From Mesorhizobium sp. J428 (GTDB lineage: Bacteria > Pseudomonadota > Alphaproteobacteria > Rhizobiales > Rhizobiaceae), in the NCBI RefSeq assembly GCF_024699925.1, contig NZ_JAJOMX010000001.1:2580001-2644000 (forward strand): DNA of 64,000 nucleotides. The letters are read 5' to 3'. Below are positions 37,260-46,096 of this stretch, piece by piece (the stretch's first letter is position 1; each line of letters opens with the position of its first letter). The translations under genes and the position numbers were made by a program. The notes under the pieces were generated by a model, which had not been told where the DNA came from, did not search any database, and saw only the letters and a program-made list of their open reading frames with translations.

Positions 37260-38066
37260 ATGCAGGACCAGTCCATCGTTTCGGCGCTCTTGCTCGGCCT
37301 GCTGGAGGGTCTGACCGAGTTCATTCCGGTCTCGTCCACCGGGCACATCTTGCTTGCCGGCCATTTCCTCGGCTTCGAATCGACCGGCAAGGCCTTCGAG
37401 GTGCTGATCCAGCTCGGCGCGATCCTCGCCATCCTGTCGGTCTATTTCGGCCGGCTGTGGAAGCTCCTCGTCGACCTGCCGCGCGACGGCAGGACGCAGC
37501 GTTTCGTGCTCGGCATTCTCGTCGCTTTCCTGCCGGCAGCCTTCATTGGCGCGCTGGCGCACGATTTCATCAAGACGGTGCTGTTCGAGACGCCGATGCT
37601 GATCTGCATCATGCTGTTGATCGGCGGCGTTGTGCTGCTGTGGGTCGACCGCTGGGCGTTGCAGCCGCGCTATCACGATGTGATGGACTATCCGCTGTCG
37701 CTCTGCCTGAAGATCGGCCTGTTCCAGTGCCTGGCCATGATCCCCGGCACCTCGCGTTCAGGCGCGACCATTGTCGGCGCGCTGCTGATGGGCGCCGACA
37801 AGCGCTCGGCTGCCGAGTTCTCGTTCTTCCTTGCGATGCCGACGATGGCCGGCGCCTTCGCCTACGACCTCTACAAGAACCGCGACATCCTCTCCGCGGC
37901 GGACTTGCCGATCATCGCGGCCGGCTTCGTCATGGCCTTCATCTCGGCCGTGATCGTGGTGCGCTTCCTGCTCGACTACGTCTCGCGCCACGGCTACGCA
38001 CTGTTCGGCTGGTGGCGCATCATCGTCGGCGGCGCGGGAATGATCGCGCTGCTGATGCTCGGCTGA
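37260..38066 (+). CDS. uppP: Undecaprenyl-diphosphatase
   Basis: This 268-residue, eight-helix inner-membrane enzyme (BacA family) dephosphorylates undecaprenyl pyrophosphate to recycle the lipid carrier for cell-wall synthesis and gives bacitracin tolerance. The active-site motifs [14 protein letters not shown] near 18 and [18 protein letters not shown] near 162 are both complete. GGAG precedes ATG 37260. It is transcribed alone, convergent with the RlpA-like gene. Confidence 0.95.
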   Translation: MQDQSIVSALLLGLLEGLTEFIPVSSTGHILLAGHFLGFESTGKAFEVLIQLGAILAILSVYFGRLWKLLVDLPRDGRTQRFVLGILVAFLPAAFIGALAHDFIKTVLFETPMLICIMLLIGGVVLLWVDRWALQPRYHDVMDYPLSLCLKIGLFQCLAMIPGTSRSGATIVGALLMGADKRSAAEFSFFLAMPTMAGAFAYDLYKNRDILSAADLPIIAAGFVMAFISAVIVVRFLLDYVSRHGYALFGWWRIIVGGAGMIALLMLG

Positions 38067-38071
38067 GCACG

Positions 38072-38098
38072 AAAAAGGCGCGGCAGGCGCTACGCCTT
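38072..38098 (-). terminator. Terminator of the rlpA-like gene
   Basis: On the minus strand AAGGCG (38098-38093) pairs with CGCCTT (38080-38075) around a 12-base loop, and a run of T follows. It is downstream of the rlpA-like stop and may also serve uppP weakly from the other side. Confidence 0.5.
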
Positions 38099-38123
38099 CA
38101 CCAGCCTTCGCTGCTTTCCGTCG

Positions 38124-38471
38124 TCAGATCCTGTCCATGCAGATCGAGGCATGGCCGCGCGAGATCATGCCGATCTGCTTCGCAGCGCCCCTGGAGAGGT
38201 CGATCACCCGGCCCTTGATGAACGGGCCGCGGTCGTTGATGCGCACCACCACGCTCTTGCCGTTGTGCTTGTTGGTGACGCGCACTTTCGTGCCGAAGGG
38301 AAGCGAGCGGTGCGCCGCCGTCATGGCCGAGGGGTTCATCCGTTCGCCCGATGCCGTCTTGGAGTGAAGCGCATACCACGATGCGCGTCCGCACTGGGCG
38401 AAGGCTGAATTCGTTGAAAACGTCGCCCCCGCGATGGCCACTGCCACGACAACACCGAAACCGTTCCGCAT
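38124..38471 (-). CDS. RlpA-like septal ring protein (DPBB fold)
   Basis: This 115-residue protein has a signal peptide (residues 1-25, ending AFA/Q) and a double-psi beta-barrel with [56 protein letters not shown] and a C-terminal Cys. It is the RlpA lytic-transglycosylase-like domain, without the SPOR domain of full RlpA. It should act in the periplasm on peptidoglycan. Convergent with uppP. Confidence 0.88.
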   Translation of the reverse strand: MRNGFGVVVAVAIAGATFSTNSAFAQCGRASWYALHSKTASGERMNPSAMTAAHRSLPFGTKVRVTNKHNGKSVVVRINDRGPFIKGRVIDLSRGAAKQIGMISRGHASICMDRI

Positions 38472-38622
38472 TCCTTAGGCACCCTTTGCCGTTGATCCTG
38501 TTCGGCGCCTAGGGGCGAAACGGGGGCGGAATGTGGAGCGAATGCGGCGCCGAGGTGGCGGGGATCTAACGAATGGAGTCGTCTTGTCACATCGCGTCAG
38601 GCGCGACAGCGGCGGCTTCTGC

Positions 38623-39610
38623 TCAACCGAAGCGGGCGCGGTAGGCCGGGAGAACCTCGGGATTGCGCAGGTTGACGGGCAGTTCGCCGTGCAGGATGCG
38701 CACGACTTCGGCCGCCGCACCCGTTCCCATACGCATCATGCTCTCCTCGGTGATGCCAGCCATGTGGGGCGTCACGATCACGTTGTCGAAGGAGAAATAG
38801 GGATGGTCCGGCGGCAGCGGCTGGGTCGCAAAGACGTCGAGTGCGGCCCCGCCGATGCGTCCCTCGCGCAACGCTGCCACCAGCGCCTCATCGACGATCA
38901 CCGGCCCGCGCGCGACATTGACGATCAGCGCGCCCGGCTTCATCAGGCCGATCCGGCGGGCGTCGATCAGGCCGCGCGTTTCCGGCGTCAGCGGACAGCA
39001 CAGCACGATCACGTCGCTCTGCGCGACGAGGGCGTCGACATCCAGGAACGCAGCCTCACCGAGATTGTCCGGCCGGCTCCGGCTGTTGACCGCGACCTCA
39101 AGGCCGAAGCCCTGCGCGGCGATCGCCTGCACCTGCCGCCCGACTGCGCCGTGCCCCGACGATGCCGATCCGACGGCCGGACAGTTCGTTGGTGCGCTCC
39201 GCATGTGCCCGGCCTGAGAGCCAGCCGGCGGTCCGCAGGTCGCGGTCCATCATCCGGAAGCGCCTGAGCAGCGCCATGGTCACGAAGAACACGTGCTCCG
39301 CGACCGAGCGGGCGTTCACGGCCGGCACGTTGGCGACCAGCACGCCGGCCGCCGTGGCCGCCTCCATCGGGATCATGTCCAGGCCCGCGCCATGCCGAAC
39401 CGCCGCGCGCAGCGACGGAGCCCCCTGGAAGATCGTCTCGGGCAGGTTGGCGCGAACGATGATGGCGGCGGCATCGCGCGACTCCGCGACCAGTGTAGCG
39501 GCATCAAGCGCGGTTGCGACCCTGAGCCTGCCAACGCCGTCGAGCGCCGCGGCGGCGGCGGGATGCAGCGCGTGCGTCGAGAAGATGACCGGGGCGGCCG
39601 CGTCAGGCAT
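38623..39610 (-). pseudogene. D-2-hydroxyacid dehydrogenase (SerA-like), frameshifted
   Basis: The N-terminal part (from ATG 39610) covers AIIVRANLPETIFQGAPSLR, then VANVPAVNARSVAEHVFFVT, and the Rossmann start GRRIGIVG. A C4 run at 39154-39157 (GGGG on the coding strand) appears to be one base too long; correcting it joins GHGAVGRQVQAIAAQGFG and the rest of the enzyme, including the catalytic Arg in NVARGPVIVDE and His in VTPHMAGIT. The intact protein would be about 328 residues. It oxidises or reduces a 2-hydroxy acid with NAD. It overlaps the FadR-type gene upstream by 8 nt, in a sugar-acid operon. Confidence 0.86.
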
Positions 39611-40328
39611 TTTCCAGACGCACGCCTTCCTTGATGTCCATCTCGCTGATCAGGCCCTTCCAATAGCTCTCCGCACCCTGGAGATGCGCGTTCATAAGAG
39701 CCTGGGCGAGGTTGCCGTCGCGCCGGACCAGCGCCTCGAAGATCTGCAGATGCTCGGCATGCGATTTGCGGCCGCGCTCCGGGTCGTTGAAATAGATCGG
39801 CAGCCGGCCCTCTCCCATGACGTAGTAGAGGGTGCAGATCCGGTAGAAGACGCTGTTCTTGGTCGCGCGCACGATCTCGAGGTGGAAATCTCGATCCTCC
39901 TTATGGATCGGCTCGCCGGCCGCGACCTTGGCTTCCGAGGCGCGCAGGATTTCGCGCAGCGCCTCGTAGTTCTCCTCCGTCGCTCGTGTGCAGGCAAGCT
40001 CCGCGGCCTTGATCTCGTGGATCTTGCGCAGCTCGACGGTCTCGTAGATCTGCACCGGGTCGAGCGGCAGGCCGGCGCGGGCGAAGAGCGCCATCGCCTC
40101 GACGCTCGCCTCGCGCTTGGTGAGATAGATGCCCGACTTCGCCCGGCGCTCGACAAGCCGCATCGCCTCAAGGATCGCCAGCGCTTCGCGGATTTGACCC
40201 CGAGAAACCTGGAAATGCTCGGCAAGCTCCCGCTCGGACGGAGTGCGGTGGCTTTCCGCATCCGATTCCGCGATCAGGAACGCCGCGAGATGCGGCAGCA
40301 AATCTTTCTCGGCCATGGCTTCAGCCAC
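39603..40328 (-). CDS. GntR-family regulator, FadR subfamily
   Basis: This 241-residue protein has a winged helix (residues about 28-74, TPSERELAEHFQVSRGQIRE then LVERRAKSGIYL) and an all-helical FCD domain (about 95-225) with the metal/effector residues in KEDRDFHLEIVRAT and SHAEHLQIFEALVRR. It overlaps the next gene's start and lies immediately after the enolase-type gene, so it is the regulator of this sugar-acid operon. A TGGTTAGACCA site far upstream at 42540 fits the binding consensus of this family. Confidence 0.88.
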   Translation of the reverse strand: MAEAMAEKDLLPHLAAFLIAESDAESHRTPSERELAEHFQVSRGQIREALAILEAMRLVERRAKSGIYLTKREASVEAMALFARAGLPLDPVQIYETVELRKIHEIKAAELACTRATEENYEALREILRASEAKVAAGEPIHKEDRDFHLEIVRATKNSVFYRICTLYYVMGEGRLPIYFNDPERGRKSHAEHLQIFEALVRRDGNLAQALMNAHLQGAESYWKGLISEMDIKEGVRLENA

Positions 40329-41490
40329 CCATTGCGTGGGCTTTCAGGAAATCCTCGTCGACAGTGATGCCTAGCCCCGGGGCGTCCGGAATGGCAATGG
40401 TTCCTTCGGCCACATCGAGTTTCTCCACCACCAGATCGTGCAGCATCGGGTTGGCGCCCAGCGAGTATTCGAGAATGAAGCTCGACGGTGACGCTGCACA
40501 GACATGCAGGCCGGCATAAAAAGCCGGCGCGCCGGCCCACAGATGCGGGGCGAGCCGGATGTTGAAGGCCGACGCGATCGCACCGATCTTCATCGCCTCA
40601 GAGATGCCGCCGCAGAAGCCGAGGTCCGGCTGGAACACATCGGCCGCGCGAGCGACTGCGAGATCGCGGAAGTCGAAGCGGGTCGCCTCGCTCTCGCCGA
40701 CGGCGATCGGGATGCCGCAGGCCGCGCGAACCTCCGCGATGCCCTGCTTGTCGTCCGCCGCCACCGGCTCCTCGAACCAGGCCAGGTCACAGTCGCGCAC
40801 CATGTGCGCGAAGCGCTTGGCGTCGGCGACGGTGTAGGTGCCGTGCGCGTCGACCATGATCGAGACCCCCGGCCCGAGCGCTTCGCGCGCTGCATGCACG
40901 CGTTCGGACGAAACGTGCGGCGCCCCGTCCATAGAGCCGACCCGCATCTTCACTGCCTTGAAGCCGCCCTTGTCGATATAGGACTGCAGCTGTTCGCCGA
41001 TCTTGTCGGCACTCGCCCAGCCGCCGGAGGCATAGGCCGGCATGCGCTCGCTCTTGCGGCCGCCGAGCAGTTGCCACACCGGGACGCCGAGCGACTTGCC
41101 GAGGATGTCCCACAGCGCGATGTCGATCGCGCTGATCGCGGCAACCGTCAGTCCCCGGCGCGCCAGAACCGGCATAACGTGGCCGGACGCGGCAGCCTTT
41201 TGGTGGCGCACGCCGTTGTAGAGCATCTCCCAGATGCCGTTGATATCGCGCGCGTCGCGGCCGCGCAGCGCGGGAGCGATCTCGTTGTTGATGAGCGACA
41301 CCAGCGCGCCGTAGGTGCCGGCGCTGCCGGCGGCGTTCTTGCCCTCGCCCCAGCCGACGATGCCGGTGTCGGTCTCGACCCTGACGATGGCGGCGTCGAA
41401 GGTCGTGATCTGGCCGAAGTCGCTCTTGTGCTGGCGCGCGGCCTCGATCGGTATCCTCACCCACCATGCCTGGATTCGTGCGATGCGCAT
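40321..41490 (-). CDS. Enolase-superfamily acid-sugar dehydratase (mandelate racemase group)
   Basis: This 389-residue protein has the N-terminal capping domain (MRIARIQAWWVRIPIE) and the barrel with metal ligands: Asp in VDAHGTYTVADA near 217, Glu in LAWFEEPVAADD near 243 and Glu in VGESEATRFDF near 271. KAVKMRVG (about 179) and the catalytic His in APHLWAGAP near 327 place it with mandelate racemase-like dehydratases, most of which remove water from aldonic or aldaric acids. The exact sugar acid is unknown. It overlaps the regulator gene by 8 nt. Confidence 0.85.
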   Translation of the reverse strand: MRIARIQAWWVRIPIEAARQHKSDFGQITTFDAAIVRVETDTGIVGWGEGKNAAGSAGTYGALVSLINNEIAPALRGRDARDINGIWEMLYNGVRHQKAAASGHVMPVLARRGLTVAAISAIDIALWDILGKSLGVPVWQLLGGRKSERMPAYASGGWASADKIGEQLQSYIDKGGFKAVKMRVGSMDGAPHVSSERVHAAREALGPGVSIMVDAHGTYTVADAKRFAHMVRDCDLAWFEEPVAADDKQGIAEVRAACGIPIAVGESEATRFDFRDLAVARAADVFQPDLGFCGGISEAMKIGAIASAFNIRLAPHLWAGAPAFYAGLHVCAASPSSFILEYSLGANPMLHDLVVEKLDVAEGTIAIPDAPGLGITVDEDFLKAHAMGG

Positions 41491-41553
41491 GTCGCTACCC
41501 CGTCGCCGCCCCGCTATTGCGGGACGGCTTTCTCTCGACTGTGTTCGAACCCA

Positions 41554-42439
41554 TCACTTGATCAGCGGCAGCAGGGTTTCCGCGGTGATCCGCATCTGGT
41601 CGGTGTAGAATTTCTCGGTCAGCACCGAGGAGCCGTGGTCCTGGATGAACTTGAGCTGCTCGGGCGAGATGTCGACCGGGTTGCGTTCGACCATGTCCGG
41701 GTAGCGGTTGGCGGGCGTGCGGTCGACCGGCGCGACGAACTCGTTGGTGAGCGCGCCGTCGTAACCCGCTTCGCGCAGCCAGCCGACGAGCTGCTTCCAG
41801 TTGATCGTGCCGAGACCGGCGGCAAAACGGTTGTTGTCGGCAACGTGGAAGTCGAACAGGCGCTTGCCCGCCTTTTGAATGGCTTCCTTGACGTCGAACT
41901 CCTCCATGTGGATGTGGTAGGCATCGAGGCAGACGCCGCACTCCGGCGATACCGCGTCGGCCAGCGCCAGCGCCTGCTCGCCGCGGTTGAAGAGATAGGT
42001 TTCAAAGCGGTTCAGCGGCTCGACCGCGACCCGCACGCCGACCTTCTTGGCGTGGGTGAAGCACTCGCGGGTCGCGTCCACCACCCACTTCCACTCCTCT
42101 TCCTCGGTCGCGTCGGGCACGACCTTGCCGACGGTCGCGGGCACCAGCGTGATGATCTCGCCGTCCAGTTCGCTCACCATCGTCAGCACGTCCTTGACGT
42201 ACTGCACGGAGCGCTCGCGCTGGCCCTGGTCCTTGGCCGCGAGGTTGCGCTCGCCGAGCATCAGCGTCACGGCACCCCAGCAGCGGATGCCGTGCTCCTT
42301 CAGCAGCGCGCGCGTCTCGTTGGTCTTACTGCTCCGGCTCGCCCGAGATCTCGATCGACTCGTAGCCGAATTTCTTGATGCGCTTCAGCGTCGTTTCCAA
42401 CGGCTCGGCGCGCATCCAGTTGTGTGTCGAAAGATGCAT
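41554..42439 (-). pseudogene. Sugar phosphate isomerase/epimerase (TIM barrel), frameshifted near the N-terminus
   Basis: From ATG 42439 (GAGGAG upstream) the first 37 residues, MHLSTHNWMRAEPLETTLKR through SGEPEQ, run into TAA at 42326-42328. The frame then continues after a net +1/-2 change as KTNETRALLKEHGIRCWGAV and the rest of a xylose-isomerase-like barrel. Metal ligands are visible in VAVEPLNRFETYL (Glu), CLDAYHIHMEE (Asp, His), FDFHVADNNR (His) and TNEFVAPVDR (Glu), as in D-tagatose 3-epimerase relatives. The usual family tail PEQY-KT suggests two bases were lost. About 295 residues when repaired. It is the first gene of the leftward operon. Confidence 0.84.
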
Positions 42440-42814
42440 GATGTCTCCTCTCCAGATGCTCCTGCGCGGACGAGGTGCGCGAAAACGCGCGTCACGATCC
42501 CTCGCCCGATTTTCCTCCCGGTCCCACCACTTTGAAAACTGGTTAGACCAAAATCAAGCAATTGGACGAGTAACGCATTTTTCCACCCCCCGCAAGCAAA
42601 CTGCATCTTCGCAGCGGTGATACGTGACAAGACCCTGTAAAGAGGTGATTTGCAGTGGATTCACAGCGTTTGAACAATGTTCTTGGGCGTTTCCGGCCCT
42701 TGACCGATCGTCCGTCATTGGTCATACCAGAACGAACGAATGCTTGTGGCAGCGGCGTGCCATTGCGCTTTGGCACCACAGCCTTTTAAAAAGTTCGTCT
42801 GGGAGGACAATCAG
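42440..42814. promoter_or_regulatory. Divergent promoter region with a FadR/GntR-type operator
   Basis: This 375-base spacer separates two TIM-barrel genes pointing apart. It contains the perfect palindrome TGGTTAGACCA (42540-42550), matching the TGGTnnnACCA consensus of FadR-subfamily GntR proteins, about 100 bp ahead of the leftward operon. I see no convincing -35/-10 pair and no coding sequence. Confidence 0.5.
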
Positions 42815-43870
42815 ATGCCAAAGACCATGAAGGGGCCGGGAATCTTCCTGGCACAGTTCGGCGGCGACGCCGCGCCGTTCAATTCTCTGCCTGCGATCAC
42901 CAAGTGGGCGGCCGGGCTCGGCTACAAGGGCGTTCAGATCCCGACCTGGGACGGACGCCTGTTCGATCTGAAGAAGGCAGCCTCGTCGAAGACCTATTGC
43001 GACGAGGTGAAAGGTATCTGCGCCGATGCGGGCGTCGAGATCACCGAACTCTCGACCCATCTCCAGGGGCAGCTGGTCGCCGTGCACCCGGCTTACGATT
43101 CGATGTTCGACGGCTTCGCGCCGCCCGAAGTGCACAACAACCCGAAGGCTCGTCAGAAATGGGCCGTGGAGCAGATGAAATATGCCGCGAAAGCGTCGAA
43201 GAACCTCGGGCTGACGGCCTCGGTCTCCTTCACCGGCGCGCTCGCCTTCCCCTATCTCTATCCCTGGCCGCAGCGGCCGGCCGGCCTGATCGAGGAGGCC
43301 TTCGCCGAACTCGGCAAGCGCTGGAAGCCGATCCTCGACGCCTATGACGAGGCCGGCGTCGACCTCTGCTACGAGATCCATCCGGGCGAGGATGTGTTCG
43401 ACGGTGCTACCTTCGAGATGTTTGTCGACGCAGTCGGCGGCCACACGCGGGCCAACATCAACTATGACCCGTCGCACTTCCTGCTGCAGCAGCTCGACTA
43501 CCTCGCCTTCATCGACATCTACCACGAGCGCATCAAGGCCTTCCATGTGAAGGATGCCGAGTTCAATCCGGACGGACGCCAGGGCGTCTATTCGGGCTAT
43601 CAGGGCTGGGTTCAGCGCGCCGGCCGCTTCCGCTCGCTGGGCGACGGCCAAGTCGATTTCTCCGGCATCTTCTCCAAGCTAGCGCAATACGACTACGACT
43701 CGTGGGCGGTGCTGGAGTGGGAATGCTGCCTGAAGCATCCGGAAGACGGCGCCGCCGAAGGCGCGCCCTTCATCGAAAGCCACATCATCCGCGTGACCGA
43801 AAAAGCCTTTGACGACTTCGCCGGCGCCAAGCCGGACAAGGCGGCATTGCGGAAGCTGATGGGGATTTGA
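42815..43870 (+). CDS. Sugar phosphate isomerase/epimerase, AP endonuclease 2-like TIM barrel
   Basis: This 351-residue barrel protein has metal ligands in CYEIHPGEDVFDG (Glu), NYDPSHFLLQ (Asp, His), FHVKDAEFNPD (His) and a C-terminal AVLEWECCLK (Glu). Near 260-280 there is an insertion GVYSGYQGWVQRAGRFRSLG typical of a subgroup that pairs with Gfo/Idh oxidoreductases. GGGAGG stands ahead of ATG 42815. It is followed by such a dehydrogenase after a repeat element, and together they may act on 3-keto or similar sugar derivatives. Confidence 0.88.
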   Translation: MPKTMKGPGIFLAQFGGDAAPFNSLPAITKWAAGLGYKGVQIPTWDGRLFDLKKAASSKTYCDEVKGICADAGVEITELSTHLQGQLVAVHPAYDSMFDGFAPPEVHNNPKARQKWAVEQMKYAAKASKNLGLTASVSFTGALAFPYLYPWPQRPAGLIEEAFAELGKRWKPILDAYDEAGVDLCYEIHPGEDVFDGATFEMFVDAVGGHTRANINYDPSHFLLQQLDYLAFIDIYHERIKAFHVKDAEFNPDGRQGVYSGYQGWVQRAGRFRSLGDGQVDFSGIFSKLAQYDYDSWAVLEWECCLKHPEDGAAEGAPFIESHIIRVTEKAFDDFAGAKPDKAALRKLMGI

Positions 43871-43880
43871 GGAATAGGGG

Positions 43881-44004
43881 AATAGGGCAGTAAGGCAGTG
43901 GGGCAGTAGGGGAAGCGGTAGGAGGCGGCTGGGCGGCAGATCGAGAGCGGACAGGTCGCGCTTCGTTTCGCTACTGCCTTACTGCCCTATTGCCTTACTG
44001 CCCT
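43881..44004. repeat. Inverted array of GGCAGTA-type heptads
   Basis: The left part (43881-43912) reads AATAGGGCAGTAAGGCAGT and then GGGGCAGTAGGG. The right part (43971-44004) is its complement: CTACTGCCTTACTGCCCTAT then TGCCTTACTGCCC. Each arm is a row of about 7-bp units containing GGCAGTA, facing a row of the complement across about 58 bases. It sits between the epimerase and Gfo/Idh genes. A near-identical array lies at 45194-45320. Confidence 0.75.
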
Positions 44005-44020
44005 CACACGGGAGGACAAA

Positions 44021-45193
44021 ATGGTCAGCGGCAAGACGATCGAATCCGGCAATGGGCCGATCAGGCTCGGCATGGTGGGTGGCGGGCAGGGCGCCTTCAT
44101 CGGCGGCGTGCACCGCATCGCGGCACGCATCGACGGCGAGTTCCAGCTGGTCGCCGGCGCGCTGTCGTCGAGCCCGGAAAAGGCCAAGGCTTCCGCGGCC
44201 GAACTCGGCCTCGATCCGGCGCGCAGCTACGGCTCGTTCCAGGAAATGGCGAAGTCCGAGTCGAAGCGTGCCGACGGCATAGAGGCGGTGTCGATCGTCA
44301 CGCCCAACCACATGCATTGGCCGGCGGCGAAAGCTTTCCTCGATGCCGGCATTCACGTCATCTGCGACAAGCCGCTGACGTCGAACCTTGCCGACGCCAA
44401 GAAGCTGGCAGCACTCGTCGCGAAGTCCGGCAAGGTCTTCGTGCTGACCCACAACTACACCGGCTATCCGATGATCCGGCAGGCGCGGGACATGGTGCAG
44501 AAGGGCCAACTCGGCGAGATCCGCGTCGTTCAGGCGGAATATCCGCAGGACTGGCTGACCACCAAGGTTGAGGACACCGGCGCCAAACAGGCGGTCTGGC
44601 GCACCGACCCGAAGCAGTCGGGCGTCGGCGGTGCGACCGGCGACATCGGCACGCATGCTTACAACCTCGCGCGTTTCGTTACCGGACTGGAGCTCGACAG
44701 CCTCTCCGCCGACCTCAAGGCCTTCGTGCCGGGACGCCTGCTCGACGACAACGCCCATGTCATGCTGCGCTTCAAGAGCGGTGCGAAGGGCATGCTCTGG
44801 GCGAGCCAGGTGGCGCCGGGCAATGAGAACGCGCTGAAGCTGCGCGTCTACGGCACAAAGGGCGGTATCGAGTGGAGCCAGGAACAGCCGAACCATCTCT
44901 GGTTCACGCCCTTCGGCGAGCCGAAGCAATTGATCACCCGCGCAGGTGCCGGCGCGGGGCCGGCCGCAGCCCGCGTCAGCCGCGTGCCGTCTGGCCATCC
45001 GGAAGGCTATCTCGAAGGCTTCGCGACCATCTATGCCGAAGCCGCCCGCGCCATCCGCGCGGCGCGCAGGAAGAATGGAAAGCCGGCAAAGGACGTAGTC
45101 TATCCAACCATTGCCGACGGCGTTGAAGGCGTGGCGTTCGTCGAAGCCTGCGTCAGGTCATCGAACAAGAACGCTGCCTGGACGAAGCTGTAG
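44021..45193 (+). CDS. Gfo/Idh/MocA-family oxidoreductase
   Basis: This 390-residue NAD(P)-dependent dehydrogenase has the Rossmann motif [17 protein letters not shown] near 16 and the catalytic-lysine motif [11 protein letters not shown] near 113, with the conserved [16 protein letters not shown] near 207 containing the usual His. GGGAGG lies upstream of ATG 44021. It is co-directional with the epimerase gene 150 nt upstream, an arrangement common for oxidation/isomerisation of sugars or inositol derivatives. The substrate is not determined. Confidence 0.88.
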   Translation: MVSGKTIESGNGPIRLGMVGGGQGAFIGGVHRIAARIDGEFQLVAGALSSSPEKAKASAAELGLDPARSYGSFQEMAKSESKRADGIEAVSIVTPNHMHWPAAKAFLDAGIHVICDKPLTSNLADAKKLAALVAKSGKVFVLTHNYTGYPMIRQARDMVQKGQLGEIRVVQAEYPQDWLTTKVEDTGAKQAVWRTDPKQSGVGGATGDIGTHAYNLARFVTGLELDSLSADLKAFVPGRLLDDNAHVMLRFKSGAKGMLWASQVAPGNENALKLRVYGTKGGIEWSQEQPNHLWFTPFGEPKQLITRAGAGAGPAAARVSRVPSGHPEGYLEGFATIYAEAARAIRAARRKNGKPAKDVVYPTIADGVEGVAFVEACVRSSNKNAAWTKL

Positions 45194-45320
45194 AAGGCAG
45201 TAGGCGGTAGGCAGTAGGCAGTAGAATGATCTGCGCCCGGCTTCGCCGAGACTGTGATCGGTATTGACCGTACGTCGCCGTCAGCACTTGTTCCCTACTG
45301 CCTACCGCGTACTGCCCCTA
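45194..45320. repeat. Second inverted array of GGCAGTA-type heptads
   Basis: The left arm (45194-45224) reads AAGGCAGTAGGCGGTAGGCAG with further GGCAGTA; the right arm (45293-45320) reads CCCTACTGCCTACCGCGTAC and continues TGCCCC. It separates the Gfo/Idh gene from the convergent GntR gene, so it may also act as a bidirectional transcription stop. It shares its unit with the array at 43881-44004. Confidence 0.7.
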
Positions 45321-46010
45321 CTCCTCCTGGAAGTATTCCCGGTTGAGATCGCGGATCTGGTGGATCTGCGTGTCGATCTTGCGCAGGTGCTTGCGCATAT
45401 GCGCCTCGGCGAGGTCCGGATTGCCTGACAGGATCGCCTCGCCAATGTCGCGGTGCTCGCGGATCGTCGCCGGCATGCCGAGCTTGAGCGAGAGATAGCG
45501 CACGCGGTCCATCTGCACCTTCTGCGCGTCGATCAGCTTCCAGACGAACTCGTTGCCCGACAGCTTGGCGATCAACCGATGGAACGCGTCGTCCTTGGCG
45601 TGGAAGGCACGATAGTCGTTGGCGTCGGACGCGTCCGTCTGCGCCTTGAACAGCTCGTCGAACATATCGGCCGGCATCTCGGCACATTCGGTCGCGGCCT
45701 TGCGCACCACAGCCACCTCCAGCGCCTCGCGCACGAAGCGCGCATTCAACACGTCGCGGATCGAAATGCGGATCACTTCGGTCGACCGCTGCGGCCGTAT
45801 CCGCAGCAGCCCCTGCTCTGCCAACTGGATGAAGGCCTCGCGCACCGGCTGGCGCGAGACGCCGAACCGCGCCGCGATATCGCTCTCCGAGATTGTGTCC
45901 CCGGGCTTGAGATCCAGTGAGACGATCGCATCGCGCAGCGATTCCGCGATGCGCTTGGCGATCGTCGGACGTGTCTCGGCATCGAAGGCCAGCCGCTCAA
46001 TATTCATCAT
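45318..46010 (-). CDS. GntR-family regulator, FCD domain
   Basis: This 230-residue protein has a winged helix (IAKRIAESLRDAIVSLDLKP then SESDIAARFGVSRQPVREAF, residues about 17-62) and an FCD effector domain containing AKDDAFHRLIAKLSGNEF and TIREHRDIGEAI. Divergence from uxaC and the TRAP transporter suggests it controls hexuronate use. The C-terminal end overlaps the repeat array. Two adjacent ATGs (46010 and 46007) start it. Confidence 0.88.
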   Translation of the reverse strand: MMNIERLAFDAETRPTIAKRIAESLRDAIVSLDLKPGDTISESDIAARFGVSRQPVREAFIQLAEQGLLRIRPQRSTEVIRISIRDVLNARFVREALEVAVVRKAATECAEMPADMFDELFKAQTDASDANDYRAFHAKDDAFHRLIAKLSGNEFVWKLIDAQKVQMDRVRYLSLKLGMPATIREHRDIGEAILSGNPDLAEAHMRKHLRKIDTQIHQIRDLNREYFQEE

Positions 46011-46096
46011 ACGAATTTCGTCCAGTTCCGTGTTGACATAACATGTATGCTTCCATACCAGTTCATCGCAAGGAGTTCTCGGGAGGAAAGTCCAGC

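Noticed and set aside
43881..45320. A CRISPR array
   Set aside because: The GGCAGTA repeats are only about 7 bp, contiguous and inverted, with no spacers and no cas genes.
46012..46022. ACGAATTTCGT as a GntR operator
   Set aside because: Symmetric but without the GT...AC signature of the family, and very short; left out as a feature.
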